Source: Capsicum annuum (lineage: Eukaryota > Streptophyta > Magnoliopsida > Solanales > Solanaceae). From it: DNA of 64,000 bases. A program made the translations under genes and the position numbers. Position 1 is the stretch's first letter, and every line of letters begins with the position of its first letter. A model generated the notes under the pieces. The model was not told the DNA's origin, did no database searches, and worked only from the letters and a program-made list of their open reading frames with translations. The stretch spans positions 141,948,369 to 142,012,368 of the forward strand of contig NC_061114.1 of NCBI RefSeq assembly GCF_002878395.1, read 5' to 3'. Below, in pieces: positions 12,260-23,336 of this stretch.

Positions 12260-13573
12260 ATATGTCTGGGTATCTATCTCTCATGTCATTTTCTGATTCC
12301 CAAGTTGCTTCCTCAACTTTTTGATTTTTCCACAATACTTTGAGTGAGGCTATTTATTTGCTCCTTAGTTTCCTAACTTGGCGATCCAAGACTGCCACGG
12401 GCTCTTGCTCATAGGCTAAGGAGTTGTCAGTTTGACCTCCTCTACAGGCAACATTAATGAATGGTCTCCAATACATTTCTTCAACATGGATATGTGAAAT
12501 ACCGAAAGAACAAAACCCAAACTTGCTGGAAACTCTAACTCATACGCAACCCCACCTATCCTTCTAAAAATCTTGTACGACCCTATATAGCTAGGACTCA
12601 GTTTACCTTTCTTCTTAAATCGCATAACTTCCTTCATAGGGTAGACTTTCAGAAACACCCAATCACTAACCTCAAACTCTAAGTCTCTTCTCCTAACATC
12701 GGCGTACGATTTTTATCTACTCTGGGCAATTTTAAGTCATTCTCTAATAATTTTAACGCCCTCCATCACCTGATAATCAAGATCAGGACCAAACAACTAA
12801 GTCTTACCCATTTCATACCATTCTATCGGTGATCTACATTTCATCTTAATACTAGAATGGTAGTTGTTAATATAAGCAAACTCTATTAACAATATGTGAT
12901 CTGCCCATCTACCTTTGAAGTCAATTACACAAGCCCTCAACATATCCTCTAGGGTCTAAATGGTGCGCTTAGCTTGCCCATCAGTCTGAGGGTGGAAAGT
13001 AGTACTTAGGTTCACTTGGGTACCTTAAACCCTCTAAAAAGACATCCAAAACTGTGAAGAGAATTCTGTACCTCTGTTAGATATGATGGATACAGGTTCC
13101 CTATGCAAATGGACTATGTCCTTAATTTATAGCTTGGCATATTCATCTCCCATAAAGTTAGTCCTCATAGGCAGAAAGTGAGCTGACTTGGTCAGCCAAT
13201 CAACAATTACCCAAATAGAATTATACTGATATCGGGACCTCAGAAGTCCCGTAGTGAAATCCACATTGATCATTTCCCATTACCATAAAGGCAAAAAATT
13301 CTCTTGGGAAGTACTACTAGGCCTCATATGCTCTACCTTAACTTGTTGACAGTTTAAACACTTGGTAACATAGTTAAACACATTATGCTTTATATTATTC
13401 CACCAATAAATAGTGTTCAAATCATAATACATCTTGGTAAATCCTAGGTGAACAACATACCTCAAATTATGGGCTTCATCAAGGATTCTCTTCTGCAGAC
13501 CATCTATATATGGTACACATAATCTACTATGATATCTCAAAATAGCATCACCTCCAATTTCAAAGGACATCAT
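12260..13573 (-). pseudogene. pol: Integrase of element A, inactive
   Basis: Remnant of a Ty3/gypsy integrase, which would insert element cDNA into the nucleus. The N-terminal zinc-binding HHCC region is at 13573-13280 with HNLRYVVH and CLNCQ. The catalytic core follows at about 13270-12700. The C-terminal part is at 12658-12416 with KGKLSPSYIG, VAYELEFP and VFHISMLKK, typical of the GPY/F-containing tail. The first acidic residue is kept (NVDFTTGL), but the second reads ISNRGTEF where an Asp is expected and the third reads TDGQAKRT where a Glu is expected. Both fit G-to-A changes. Several in-frame stops add to this, so it is dead. Confidence 0.9.
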
Positions 13574-13699
13574 CTTCTGTTAACCCATATCTTTCTTGAT
13601 CTGCATCAAGAATGGATCTTTGATATAATTCTCTTTAACTTTTATAATAAGGGATGATTTAGCTGTCTTGTGAACAATTTCCAATCTATTTTTTGAATC

Positions 13700-14240
13700 T
13701 AAGTTACACTCCAAGATTTGTAAGTCAGTGAATATCCTTCATTATCTCTCTTTTCCCTTCTTCAATATGAGAATGACTGCCCATAGAAAACCTTCTAAGG
13801 GCGTCGACTACCACATTTTCTTTGCCCGGATGATAGTGCAGGCTCATGTCATAATCCTTTAGCAATTCCATCCAGCATCGTTGCCTGAAGTTTAATTCTT
13901 TCTGCAGTAAAACATATTGTAAACTCTTATGGTCAGTGAAAATATCAACATACACCCCGTAAAGATAATGTCACCATGTTTTAATAGCAAACACTATAGC
14001 TGCTAACTCCAAGTCATGGGTGGGGTAATTTTTCTCATGTATTTTTAACTTCATGGATGCATAAGCTGCCACCTTACCATTCTGCATTAGTACATACAAA
14101 AATCCCACACGGGATGCATCACAGTACATAACAAAACCATCTGTGCCTTTTGAAAGAGTCAAAATAGGTGTTGTAGTTAATTTGTCTTTAAAATTCTCAA
14201 AACTATTCTCACAGGAGTCAGACCACACAAACTTCACTTT
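13700..14240 (-). pseudogene. pol: RNase H domain of element A
   Basis: RNase H would remove the RNA template after reverse transcription. The tether part (14237-13971) has [12 protein letters not shown] and [15 protein letters not shown], matching the expected YCDAS and HDLEL blocks. The second part (13955-13725) has DIFTDHKSLQYV, LNFRQRCWMELL and YHPGKENVVVDAL, with the TDHKSLQY and GK.N.VADALS signatures. A stop near 13960 breaks the frame, and ADALSR has become VDALRR. Confidence 0.9.
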
Positions 14241-14269
14241 TTTCTAGGTCAACTTAGTAAGTGGAGCTG

Positions 14270-15184
14270 TTATAGAAGAAAGGCTTTCTACGAACTTGTT
14301 GTAATACCTGCCAAACCCAAGAAGCTCAGAATGTTGGTTGGAGTCATGAGTCTGGGCCATTTTCTCACAGCCTCAACATTTTGGAGATTCACCCAAATCC
14401 CATCACAAGATACAATATGCCCCAAGAAAGCAATAGCACTTAGCTAGAATTCATATTTGTAGAATTTTGCATGCAACTTATGATCTCTAAGAGTTTGAAG
14501 AATAATTTAGAAATGATTGGCATGGTCCTCCTTATTCTTAGAATAAACCAAGATGTCATCAATGAATACAATGACAAACAGATCCAGAAATTGGGGAAAG
14601 ACCCTACTCATTACATCTATGTAGGCTGCAGGGGCGTTAGTCAACCCGAAGGACATGACTAAGAATTCATAATAACCGTATCTAGTTTGGAATGTCGTTT
14701 TAGAAATATCTGATCCGTAACCTTCAACTGATGATATCGCAAATGAAGGTTTATCTTTGAAAAAACATTTAGCACTCTAAAGCTGGTAAAAAAGATCATC
14801 AATCCTAGGTAGAGGATATTTATTTTTAATCATTACCTTATTCAACTGGCGGTAATCTATGAACATACGAAGGGAACCATCTTTCTTTCACATGAAAAGT
14901 ACAGGTGTAACTCTAGGAGAAACACTAGGACGGATAAAACCTTTATCTAAAAGGTCTGCTAGCTACTCTTTCAAATCTTTCAACTTTGCTGGAGCCATTC
15001 TATATGGAAGAATAGAGATGGGATGGGTACCTGGCAATAAATCAATGCCAAAATCTATCTCCCTATCAGGTGGTATTCCCAAGAAATCATTTGGAAAGAC
15101 TTCTAGGAACTTATTTAACACCGAGATAGACGGAAAGAAAGGACTTTTTGTATTAGAATCTTTACCCAAGATAGGATGGTACAA
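14270..15184 (-). pseudogene. pol: Reverse transcriptase of element A, polymerase motif kept
   Basis: The amino end (15184-14963) has FPNDFLGIPPDREIDFGIDL and ISILPYRMAPAKLKDLKE, the normal start of Ty3/gypsy RT. Downstream blocks include [23 protein letters not shown] and [19 protein letters not shown]. The polymerase motif [10 protein letters not shown] is intact at 14566-14540. Stops occur (for example before KKDGSLRMF and in the thumb), so no complete enzyme is encoded. The connection region with WPRLMTPTNI leads into RNase H. Confidence 0.9.
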
Positions 15185-15259
15185 ATAACCTTTTGAGATA
15201 AGTTTACGCGCTTTGAGATAAGATATAAAGTTCCTTCTAGGTGCTAAAGAATACCTCTC

Positions 15260-15600
15260 CCATTAGAAGACTGGTTCATTTGGAAAAGAAAAAATGACTC
15301 TTCGGGTCCAACAATTTAGTGTGGTATAACATGAATGGAGCCAGTCCATTCCTAAGAAGGCATCAAAGTCAACCATCTCAAGCTCTATGAAGTGTGCCAC
15401 AGTATCCCAGCAATAAACAGTCATAACACAATCCTTGTACACCCTTCTAGTCATAAAAAATCTCCCATCGGAGTGCAAATAGAGAAAAGTTCAGCAATCA
15501 CATCAGGCTCAAACCCAAAACCAACAGCCACATAAGGGGTCACATAGGATAAGATAGACCTGGGATCAAGTAACACATAAACAACATGAGAAAAGATTCA
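15260..15600 (-). pseudogene. pol: Aspartic protease of element A
   Basis: Retropepsin that would mature the Gag-Pol precursor. The active-site strand reads LLDPRSILSYVTPYV at about 15575-15530, where the family usually has DPGS: the Asp is kept and the Gly is now Arg. The 15478-15263 segment carries AHFIELEMVDFDAFLGMDWL, the expected second flap and ILGMDWL block before the RT linker. It sits directly between the Gag zinc knuckle and RT, as usual. Confidence 0.85.
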
Positions 15601-16966
15601 TAATTTATCGATATCAATATCTGATAAGGCCTCTACCTCATGGCTATTGTTCAAGGTGTATAATCGGTTGCGGCTATTTCTAGCGATTGAAGTGTCACCC
15701 TTATCAGGTGTTGGTGGTACAAAATAATTCACCTGTGACTTGGCTCCTCCAGTATTACTCCTTGCTGCTGGAAAGTCTCTCTTGATATGGCCTGGCTGGC
15801 CGTATGAATAACATACCAAAGTGCCAAACTGACATCTCCCAGAATGATTCCTCCCTCATCTCCCACAGCGTAGATAGGATCAAGGGGTTTGAGCTATAAT
15901 TCCTTGCGAATGTACACCCGACATCCTTGACCAGTGATTAGACTAAAAATTCTGGGTGCACTACTCAACTGGGGATCTGGACACCAGTGCACTAGTTGAA
16001 AATTGTGCATTACCCTAATTATTTCTCTTTTTTAATTTGTTACCCCAATTATTGCTCTGCTCTTGACTATAGCTCTGGTTTACTATTTTGGTTCTCTTTG
16101 CCTGCTTGTCCTTCTCCCTTGATTCAATGATCTTCTTTTTCTTCTCCTTAACTTCCTGTATGTGGACTAATAACCTGGTGAAATCCGTGTCTCTATTCAA
16201 CATTGCTCCCTAACATTCAAGTACAAAGTCATCTAAAAGGCCGAATGCAAATATCCTCATTCAGGCTCTTATATTACTATTCATCTCTAGAGCATAACGG
16301 GCTAGTTGGTTGAACTTCAGAGGGTACTCCTGTACACTCATATTTCCCTACTTTAGATTCATTAACTCATCAACTTTGGCCTCTCTCAGCTCAATAGGAA
16401 AGAACCGATCAAGAAAGGCTTCCACGAACTCGACCCAAACTGTGTGCTCATCATGCTCACTCTTTGAATCTTCCCACTCGTTATACCATTGGTTTGTTAT
16501 ATCTTTAAGATGGTAGGCTGCTAACTCAACCCCCTCTACCTCATCTATATACATCACCTTAAATATCTTCTCCATCTCATCCACAAACTCCTATAGATCC
16601 TCTTCTACCTTGGTACAGTAAACTTGGGTGGGTTCATCCTTATGAACTGGCCCACTCTTGTAGCCTAAGACGTAATAGATGCAGACCCAATATCTTCCGA
16701 CCATTGAGTCTATATGGCTACCAACTGTGCAAATATGTGAATGGACAAATTGAATTCTTCATTAGATACTTTTCTCTAGGGAAGCTGAGTGCAGTTAATA
16801 CCCATTTAGAGAGCTCTAGGTGCCCTAAGTAGGCTGGTTTGAGTAAGTGGTACTCTCGCAATAGCATCAATATCCTGAGTCTAAGCTCTATTTTGGATCC
16901 TTATCCCATGAGTGGGATGGACCTCATTTGTCTGTGCATTCCGATGATAGTACAAAAGGGAAGCAT
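15600..16966 (-). pseudogene. gag: Gag of element A
   Basis: Capsid and nucleocapsid gene remnant. The likely start is the ATG at 16966, followed by a frameshift. The retrotransposon-Gag core is at 16584-16348 (DEMEKIFKVMYIDEVEG, ELAAYHLKDITNQWYNEWE, FVEAFLDRFFPIELREAKV). A charged linker lies at 16203-16015. The nucleocapsid knuckle at about 15815-15775 reads CYSYGQPGHIKRDF, so two of the four zinc ligands are lost (second and fourth Cys replaced). Stops and frameshifts separate these parts. Confidence 0.88.
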
Positions 16967-17157
16967 GATTGTTTTTCTGAAATGCAAGAGATCACAGATT
17001 ATAGGAATGATTAGACTCCAAAGCATAAACTAGATTACAAAGATGGGAAACATTTCTAAATGCCTGGTAGCCTTATGCTTATAAGTATGGCGCGCTACAA
17101 ACCTATAAACAAGACTCCTCCCAATGTAATTTTGCAGACACCCTGGGACTATGAACC

Positions 17158-17171
17158 GTGCTCTGATACTA
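17158..17171 (-). promoter_or_regulatory. Primer binding site of element A, tRNA-iMet type
   Basis: Minus-strand reading TAGTATCAGAGCAC, one base from the common TGGTATCAGAGC site, four bases inside the 5' LTR edge. The leader between it and gag (about 16967-17157) has no clear feature. Confidence 0.85.
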
Positions 17172-17175
17172 TGTT

Positions 17176-19380
17176 TGTCATAACTCAAACTAGGGCCAGG
17201 TCGTGATGAGCATCCCAATCCATGAGGGCCTAAAACTCCTACTCTATCAGGTAGTCATTCACAATATTCATATAATAAAATAAAATGTGGAATTTTGATC
17301 TAATACAGAAACATGGTCATACTCTGGATTAAGTTTAATAATAAAGAACAAAATAAAAAAAACACTAACAACATCTGGAAATAGTCAGCGAAATCTCTAC
17401 AACATGAAAATCTGACAACTATCTAAAAACTAAGACAAGGCCCCCAGGGACCAAAATTGTAATTGATGACAAAATCTAAAAGAAAAGGCCTTCTAGAATT
17501 AGAAAGGCTCACTAATACACAATATAGTTTGCTGTTTGAGTTATCTAGACTGAGCCTTAGAACTTGAGAGGTAGTGGAAAGGGTAAATACATATGTACTG
17601 GTATGCACAGAAAATCCCAAATAATCATTTATATTCAACATATATGAGAGAAATTTTAGGCAGTTCGTAAACATATCATATAGTAAAAAAAAGCATGGAC
17701 ATTTTAAAAGACTCTGTGAAAACATCTAAAATCTATGATACTCTTTGTCTTACTTCTGTGATAGGTGGCATATGCTACAATTTGTAATCCCACAGGCTAT
17801 ATGGGATCTTCCATTAACTCGGCAACCAAGCCCCCAACCCAAGTGGGCCGCAAGGGTCACAGTCTCTGAATCTACTACGTTACACGATCGTCGCTAGCAT
17901 ATAATAATAATCTACCGATATCAACAAATACAATTTTAGGATCTGAGTTACTTGAACTCATGCCTTACTTGAGTAACCACCTAACCCTTTTTATGCCTAT
18001 TTTTTGTTCTTTAAACATGCATGCTCTGAAAATATACTCTAAAATTTTTAACTCTGTCATGGCATATACACCTATATGGTATCATCATACCATTGAGTTG
18101 TAAGTCACATTCTCTGAGCCATTTATATCAATTTATAACACTATTTTCAAATCATGAAATATTGGACCATGATATCAATAATTCTTTCAAGAAACTCATG
18201 TAAAACAATGCAATTAATTCTCTTTATCAATGATTCAGTAAACAAAGGTGGTCATGTTAAACGTCTCAATGTCATGCAATTCTTTTCTTTAACATCACAT
18301 AGTTATATGAAGAAACACCCTCTCAACGAATTTGAAATCATACTCAAGTACAAGGACATAGAAAAAATATCTTTCAAATTATAAAACATGCATTTCAACT
18401 CTTTTCCAACAAAACCATAAGCTTAATCCAATACAAGAGAGAGAGTTCATAATTTATACTCTCAAACAATCTTAAATCTTAAATCCCATACATATACATA
18501 TACATGTTAATCAATTTACTGGATAGGACCATAAGGTTAAAATAATAGTAACATTAAAACATTTAGAGTACGTAATTTAAAACATAGATTCAAAATCATG
18601 ATCAAATGATTTTAAGCCCATGTAGTTTTTAGGATAAACCCCACGTACCTCTATTTAGAAATTTAAAGCACGATTCTTGATGCCCACGGCTTGGAGATTT
18701 CAAATCTTCAATCAATTTCTAAAACCCATAGTTGAGTCTCATATTGTTTGGATTTTCTTGTTTGAAACCCTATGGAGTGTTCTTGATGGTTTTTCAAGAA
18801 AATACCAGTAATGAGCTCATTTGGGATTAAAATCCCGTGTTTAAGTAGATAAGAGGATGGAAAATACCAAATGTACCCTGAGGCAAAATAAAAATATAAT
18901 TGGGATCCTAATTTTATGGGCTACTGTGATGTGCCACAATTGCAGTAGCTCACTGGAAATTGACGAATGGGATTCTTAGGGTCACCGCGATGCAAATTCA
19001 TCGCATTGTCCCACTGTTTGGGACATGGAGCTTCAGCACGACATACCACAATCGCACTAGACTACTGGAATTTGACAATTGCTAAATAGAACCACTTCAC
19101 GACACGCCAAGCACCAAAATAATTGTGTTTTACCATTAGGACTTAAATTAGACATAACTTCTTATCCGGGTATCGGATTTGGGCGAATCTTATATCGACA
19201 GAAAGCTCATTCAATTCCCATATGATAAAAAAATCTAAATTAGGGAAATTATATATGGTTTAAACTTTACTCATTTTGGAAGCCTAAAATTAGACTGTCT
19301 CTTTGACACTATTCTAGTCATTTAACTCTAAGATCATATTACCATGAGCTAATGCATGGTCGATTTTGTAGGATGTTACA
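17176..19380 (-). repeat. 5' LTR of element A, 2205 bp
   Basis: Plus-strand ends tgtcataactc and ggatgttaca. It aligns throughout with 9859-12128 and is followed by tcaag, the right target duplication. U3 again has gctactgtgatgtgccac and caccgcgatgc words near 18925-19000, decayed relative to the other copy. The open frame at 18154-18384 is LTR sequence only. Confidence 0.92.
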
Positions 19381-19385
19381 TCAAG

Positions 19386-21099
19386 CTTGACACAATGGTC
19401 GGAGTCTATAAATCTACTGTGCCATATGATTGTCACCAATGTATAATAATAATCTTCCCGTATTGGCAAATACAATTTTAGGCAAAGAGTTACTTGAACT
19501 CAAGCCTTCTTTGGATAACCACCTAACATTCTTTATGCCTATTTTTAACCCTTTAAAACCAGCATTCTCTGAAAACATATTCTAAAAACATTCTCTAAAG
19601 ACATACTTTGAAAACATGCTCTGTTATGGCATACATACTTATGGTATCGTCATACCATTGACTTGAAAGTAACATATCCGAGCCATTATTAGCATATTAG
19701 TATCTCTATTTCTAAAATATAAATCTTGGATCGCCTTATCCATAAATTAGTTCGAAGCACCCATTCCATAAATACTCATATAAGCACATGTATGCAACTT
19801 TCTTTGATAATATTTCAAATGATACAAGGTGGTCAGGTCAAAAATCTTTATCTTATACAAATCTGTCCCTCTTTAACAAAACATATTTATATCAACAAAT
19901 TTCCTCTCAAAATCTCTAAATCATGCTCAAAATACTATGGTATTTGGGTAAACTATTTTCAAGCCATAAATCATGAATATCAAATCATTCAAAATAAGAT
20001 CACAAATTTAAAGTCATCATAAGTGAGGGGTTTCATAATTTATGCTCTCAAAGAATGTTCAAAGCTGAATTTTACATACATATACATATACATGCAAATC
20101 AATTTAAGGAGAAAGGTCTAAGGTCCAAATCAACAATGCATTTGAACATTTATATTGCATAATAAAATCATGCATTTCAAAACACCTTTCTAAAATCATG
20201 CTTGAAAATCTTTAAATCATGCTCTAGTGTTTCCAAGCCCATGTATTTTTTAGGATAAGTCCCACATACCTTAAATTATTAGATATGAATGATGGAACCT
20301 AGATCTTGATAGATGAAACCTAAATCCTGATTTGTTTCTTTGAGATCTTGAACTTAAGGCTTGATTTTCTTGAATTTCTTGTTTATGAAGCAAACCCTAA
20401 TTGATCTTATTTTGAGAGTGAAAAGAAATTTTTTGATGGTGTAAAACTGATAATGATTGATTAATAACACTTACGGGGTGATTTAATTCATGTGAAAGGT
20501 CTTTGGAGTGAGGAAAGACTAAAATACCCCTAAGGAACCCAAAAAATATTACATAATTGCATCAGTTGATGACCAGGGTTGATGAGCCATCACTCAGGTG
20601 ATAAGTCGTCACCAAGGTCATCACTTTTGGGCTGGTTTTCTCCACGCCTTACCTTAGGCTAATGACGAGGTCTGACGGGCTATCACACAGCTGATAAGTC
20701 ATCAGCCTCATCATCATGTTTCGGCAGACAGACAGTTCAAAGTAAAATGAGCATAACTTTTTACTCTGATATCTGATTAAAGCAAAACCAGTGGAATTGG
20801 ATAGAGGACTCAAAGAACTTTCATTTGATATACATTGGGCCTGCTAATTTATTTTATACAAAGAGTTATGGTCAATTAAAGTTGACCTAAGTTTTAACGC
20901 TCTCTCAAACTCGAATGATAGGAAAGCTTTTAACTTGTCTTTAAGTTAGGGGACCTCTATGATCTGAATTTATGCTCAAATTGGTTCCCACACTACATAA
21001 TTTATTAACATACAAAATTTTCATAGGATTTATGGATTTTGAATCATCTACGCATAGAAATAATGGTTTTTATTTTAGCCCAAAATGTGGGGTGTTACA
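19386..21099 (-). repeat. 5' LTR of element B, outer part
   Basis: Continuation of 9183-9858 after removal of element A; the two parts together make about 2390 bp. It ends ggtgttaca and abuts an Athila-type protease fragment at 21100. Its U3 end differs from that of the 779-2980 LTR: around 20565-20720 it has repeated gatgagccatcactcag and gataagtcgtcacc-like words instead of the accgcgat cassette. The block catgcaaatcaatttaagg near 20090 is shared with the other LTRs. Confidence 0.87.
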
Positions 21100-21383
21100 T
21101 TTTATACCTCGCAGACTGGTCTATGGCATATCCAAAAGGAATAATAGAGGATGTCCTCATAAAGGTTGGTAAATTCATTATTCTCACTGACTTTATTATT
21201 CGTGATTTTAAGGAAAATAAACAGGTACCAATCATCTTTTGGCACCCATTCTTACCAACTGAAAGAGCATTGATTTATGTTATAGAAGGTACACTCAAAA
21301 TATGTATAGTGGATGAAGAGGTGGTATGTCATATTTACAAAGCACCCAATTTAACATCCCATTATAAAGATCAATGTTATTAA
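21100..21383 (+). pseudogene. Athila-type protease, C-terminal part (unit 1), broken by element B
   Basis: Starts in mid-gene at the LTR edge of B. The frame reads YPKGIIEDVLIKVGKFI, then VPIIFWHPFLPTERALIYV, then a DEEVVCHIYKA end. These match the second half of the Athila/Tat-group retropepsin (GRPFLATGRALIDV block, with the Gly-Arg pair here changed to WH). The equivalent segment of unit 2 is at about 26985-27200. The active-site half is missing and presumably lies left of the window. Confidence 0.85.
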
Positions 21384-23336
21384 AGGGAACAAATGTGGGT
21401 TGGTTAGTCAACCAATAACCTCTTTAGACTACCTGATTGAGCAACCTAAGAATCTACTACAATAACATATTTCTCCTGAAAATTTGCACCCAAAAGGGGT
21501 GAAAATAATAATAAAATGGAGACCAAGTGTGAGAATGAGAACGAAAGAATTTGGTTAGGCCATTGTTGGGTCATGATGCGATAGTAAATCAGGCACAGCT
21601 TGGGAGGCTACCTAAATTAAGTACGTATGTTTTATTTTTAGTTTTTAGTATTTATGCCATGTAATTTTTTTTATTGACTCGTAGGTTTATGGGAATTTAG
21701 ACCTGAGCTAAGGAGCATGAAAAAGACCGAGTGTGGGGTTCCACGGACCCTTTTATTTTGAAAAAGATGCTATTATCTAGGCCTAGAGGCCTTAGGGAGC
21801 ATTTCTACTTCTTAATTTAAAAGTATACTTTGGAGAAAAAGTAGAATTGTAAGTGTTGGGTGGGGGAATTCCCAATTTTTGGCTCAATTTTAAAAAAAAT
21901 TATGAAAGATATTCTTTTGGTCCTATTTTTTATTGCACTGTGCCAGTGTGTTAGTTGTAACAGAATGTTTATTATGAGAATTACTACGTTTGAGACTCTT
22001 TGGATCATGTGTGCGACTCTTGTACTTGTTGGCTTGAATTTGAATTCATGCTACCGCTTGGTTAGGAGTCTGTGGTGCTCCTATTGAGTTGAGTATATGC
22101 CATGTGGGAGGTAAGGTATTAGAATATTCCTTGTTGCATGTGAGGTCTAGAACTTTTCCGGTGTGTGTGAAATGTGAAATAAAGAATGTGAGTTTAGGAG
22201 ATGACATAGGTGTTTTTTTGATAGCCATGTTTTATACCTTCTTTTTGGTCCTCCCCTTTGTGTTTAATCTTAGTCAGCCCTGTTGATCCTTTTGCTTTTT
22301 CTTTATTAACATCATATGTAGCCTAATCCTTTATTTTATAGACCTTATTTGATACAAAAGCTCTAAAGCACTTTAATGTAAAATTAAGTAAGGAGTTTGA
22401 GAAATATGTGGAAAAAAGGTGAAATTGATGCCCCAAATTCTAGTTATTGGCGTGTGTAATTATTGTTTTTAGGAGTAGCAAAAATTGTTTGAAGTATTTT
22501 AAAATTTTAGCCTAGATGTGTTACACAAAACACATTTTGTCCTTGGTCCTTCTTGGATATTGTGTATCTCAACTAATTCAAATATCTTAAGTTAAGGGTG
22601 GCTATCATAGAGGTACAAAGTGTAATAAGGTTGCGAAAAAAGAAAAATTGATAGAGTGGTATACTTTCACCATGTGTTTGCGAAAATCCTTAAAAGAGAT
22701 GGGCAAACCAAAAGATATGAGTGGATGAAAAGGTTTAATTTGGTTGTTAAAGATTGGTTTTAATTCTATAATGTAGTGTATTAAAGATCTTAGAGTGGTT
22801 AGTCACAATTACCAAATAGTTGCTACCCATCCCTTTGCATACATTAGAATCTGGAAAAGACCTATTTGATCTTAAGCTTTATCATTCTGATATTAGTAGA
22901 GCATTACACTAAGTGAAATCCTATGGTTCATTATGTGTAACTTATGAATTCTTTTTAGAGTAAGCATAATAGGATTCTTGTACCCATTATGTTATAAAAT
23001 GCATTGTTGTGAGTATTCATAGGTAACTCTCTTTCTGTTAGAGACACATGTTAAATAAATATGGGTGATTTGTATGATGTCCTTGATTGAGCAATATGCA
23101 TGATTTTGTCAATTGTTGAGTCGATTCTTGAGGATAGGATTTTTCGGAGTAGTGTTCATGAGTTTTCAATTGTGTAAATAACATGCTTAGTGTAGAAACA
23201 TGCTTTCCGTGTAGTCATTATAGTAAAAGCTTGAGTTTTTATCATTTAGGAAAATTGTAGAGTCTCCTCAACTTATGATTCTTAAAGGGTTGTTTGAGGA
23301 TAAACATGGATTTACGTATGTGGTGGTGATATTCGG
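21384..23336 (+). mobile_element. Non-coding 3' tail of gag-protease unit 1
   Basis: About 1.95 kb with no polymerase motif on either strand. It aligns with 27210-29210. Shared landmarks are the gggaggc(t/a)acc block, the ttatttttagtttttag stretch, and G-rich words gagtgtgggg (21729) and aagtgttgggtggggg (21851), which look like extra polypurine-like tracts. Open frames at 21860-22087 and 22089-22286 have no relatives I recognise, and their reading frame is not kept in unit 2. Confidence 0.75.

Larger units (their letters stand above)
9859..19380 (-). mobile_element. Element A: full-length Ty3/gypsy retrotransposon, nested in LTR of B
   Basis: Complete structure on the minus strand: 5' LTR, iMet primer site, Gag, protease, RT, RNase H, integrase, polypurine tract, 3' LTR. 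It is flanked by ccaag on the left and tcaag on the right, a 5-bp target duplication with one change. The empty site rebuilt from the flanks reads cccaacccaag then cttgac, matching other LTRs of this kind, so the target was an LTR of the related element B. Domain order (integrase after RNase H) is that of Ty3/gypsy, and the GPY/F-type integrase tail recalls Del/Tekay-like chromoviruses; the exact clade is inference. Stops and frameshifts in every domain make it non-functional. Confidence 0.93.

Noticed and set aside
14859..15188. 109-residue plus-strand open frame
   Set aside because: Shadow of the RT start of element A on the minus strand.
21860..22286. Two plus-strand open frames with a hydrophobic start, possible third gene of the gag-protease element
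   Set aside because: The aligned part of unit 2 does not keep the frame, and no domain is recognised. An envelope-like gene is sometimes reported at this place in Athila elements, but nothing here supports it.
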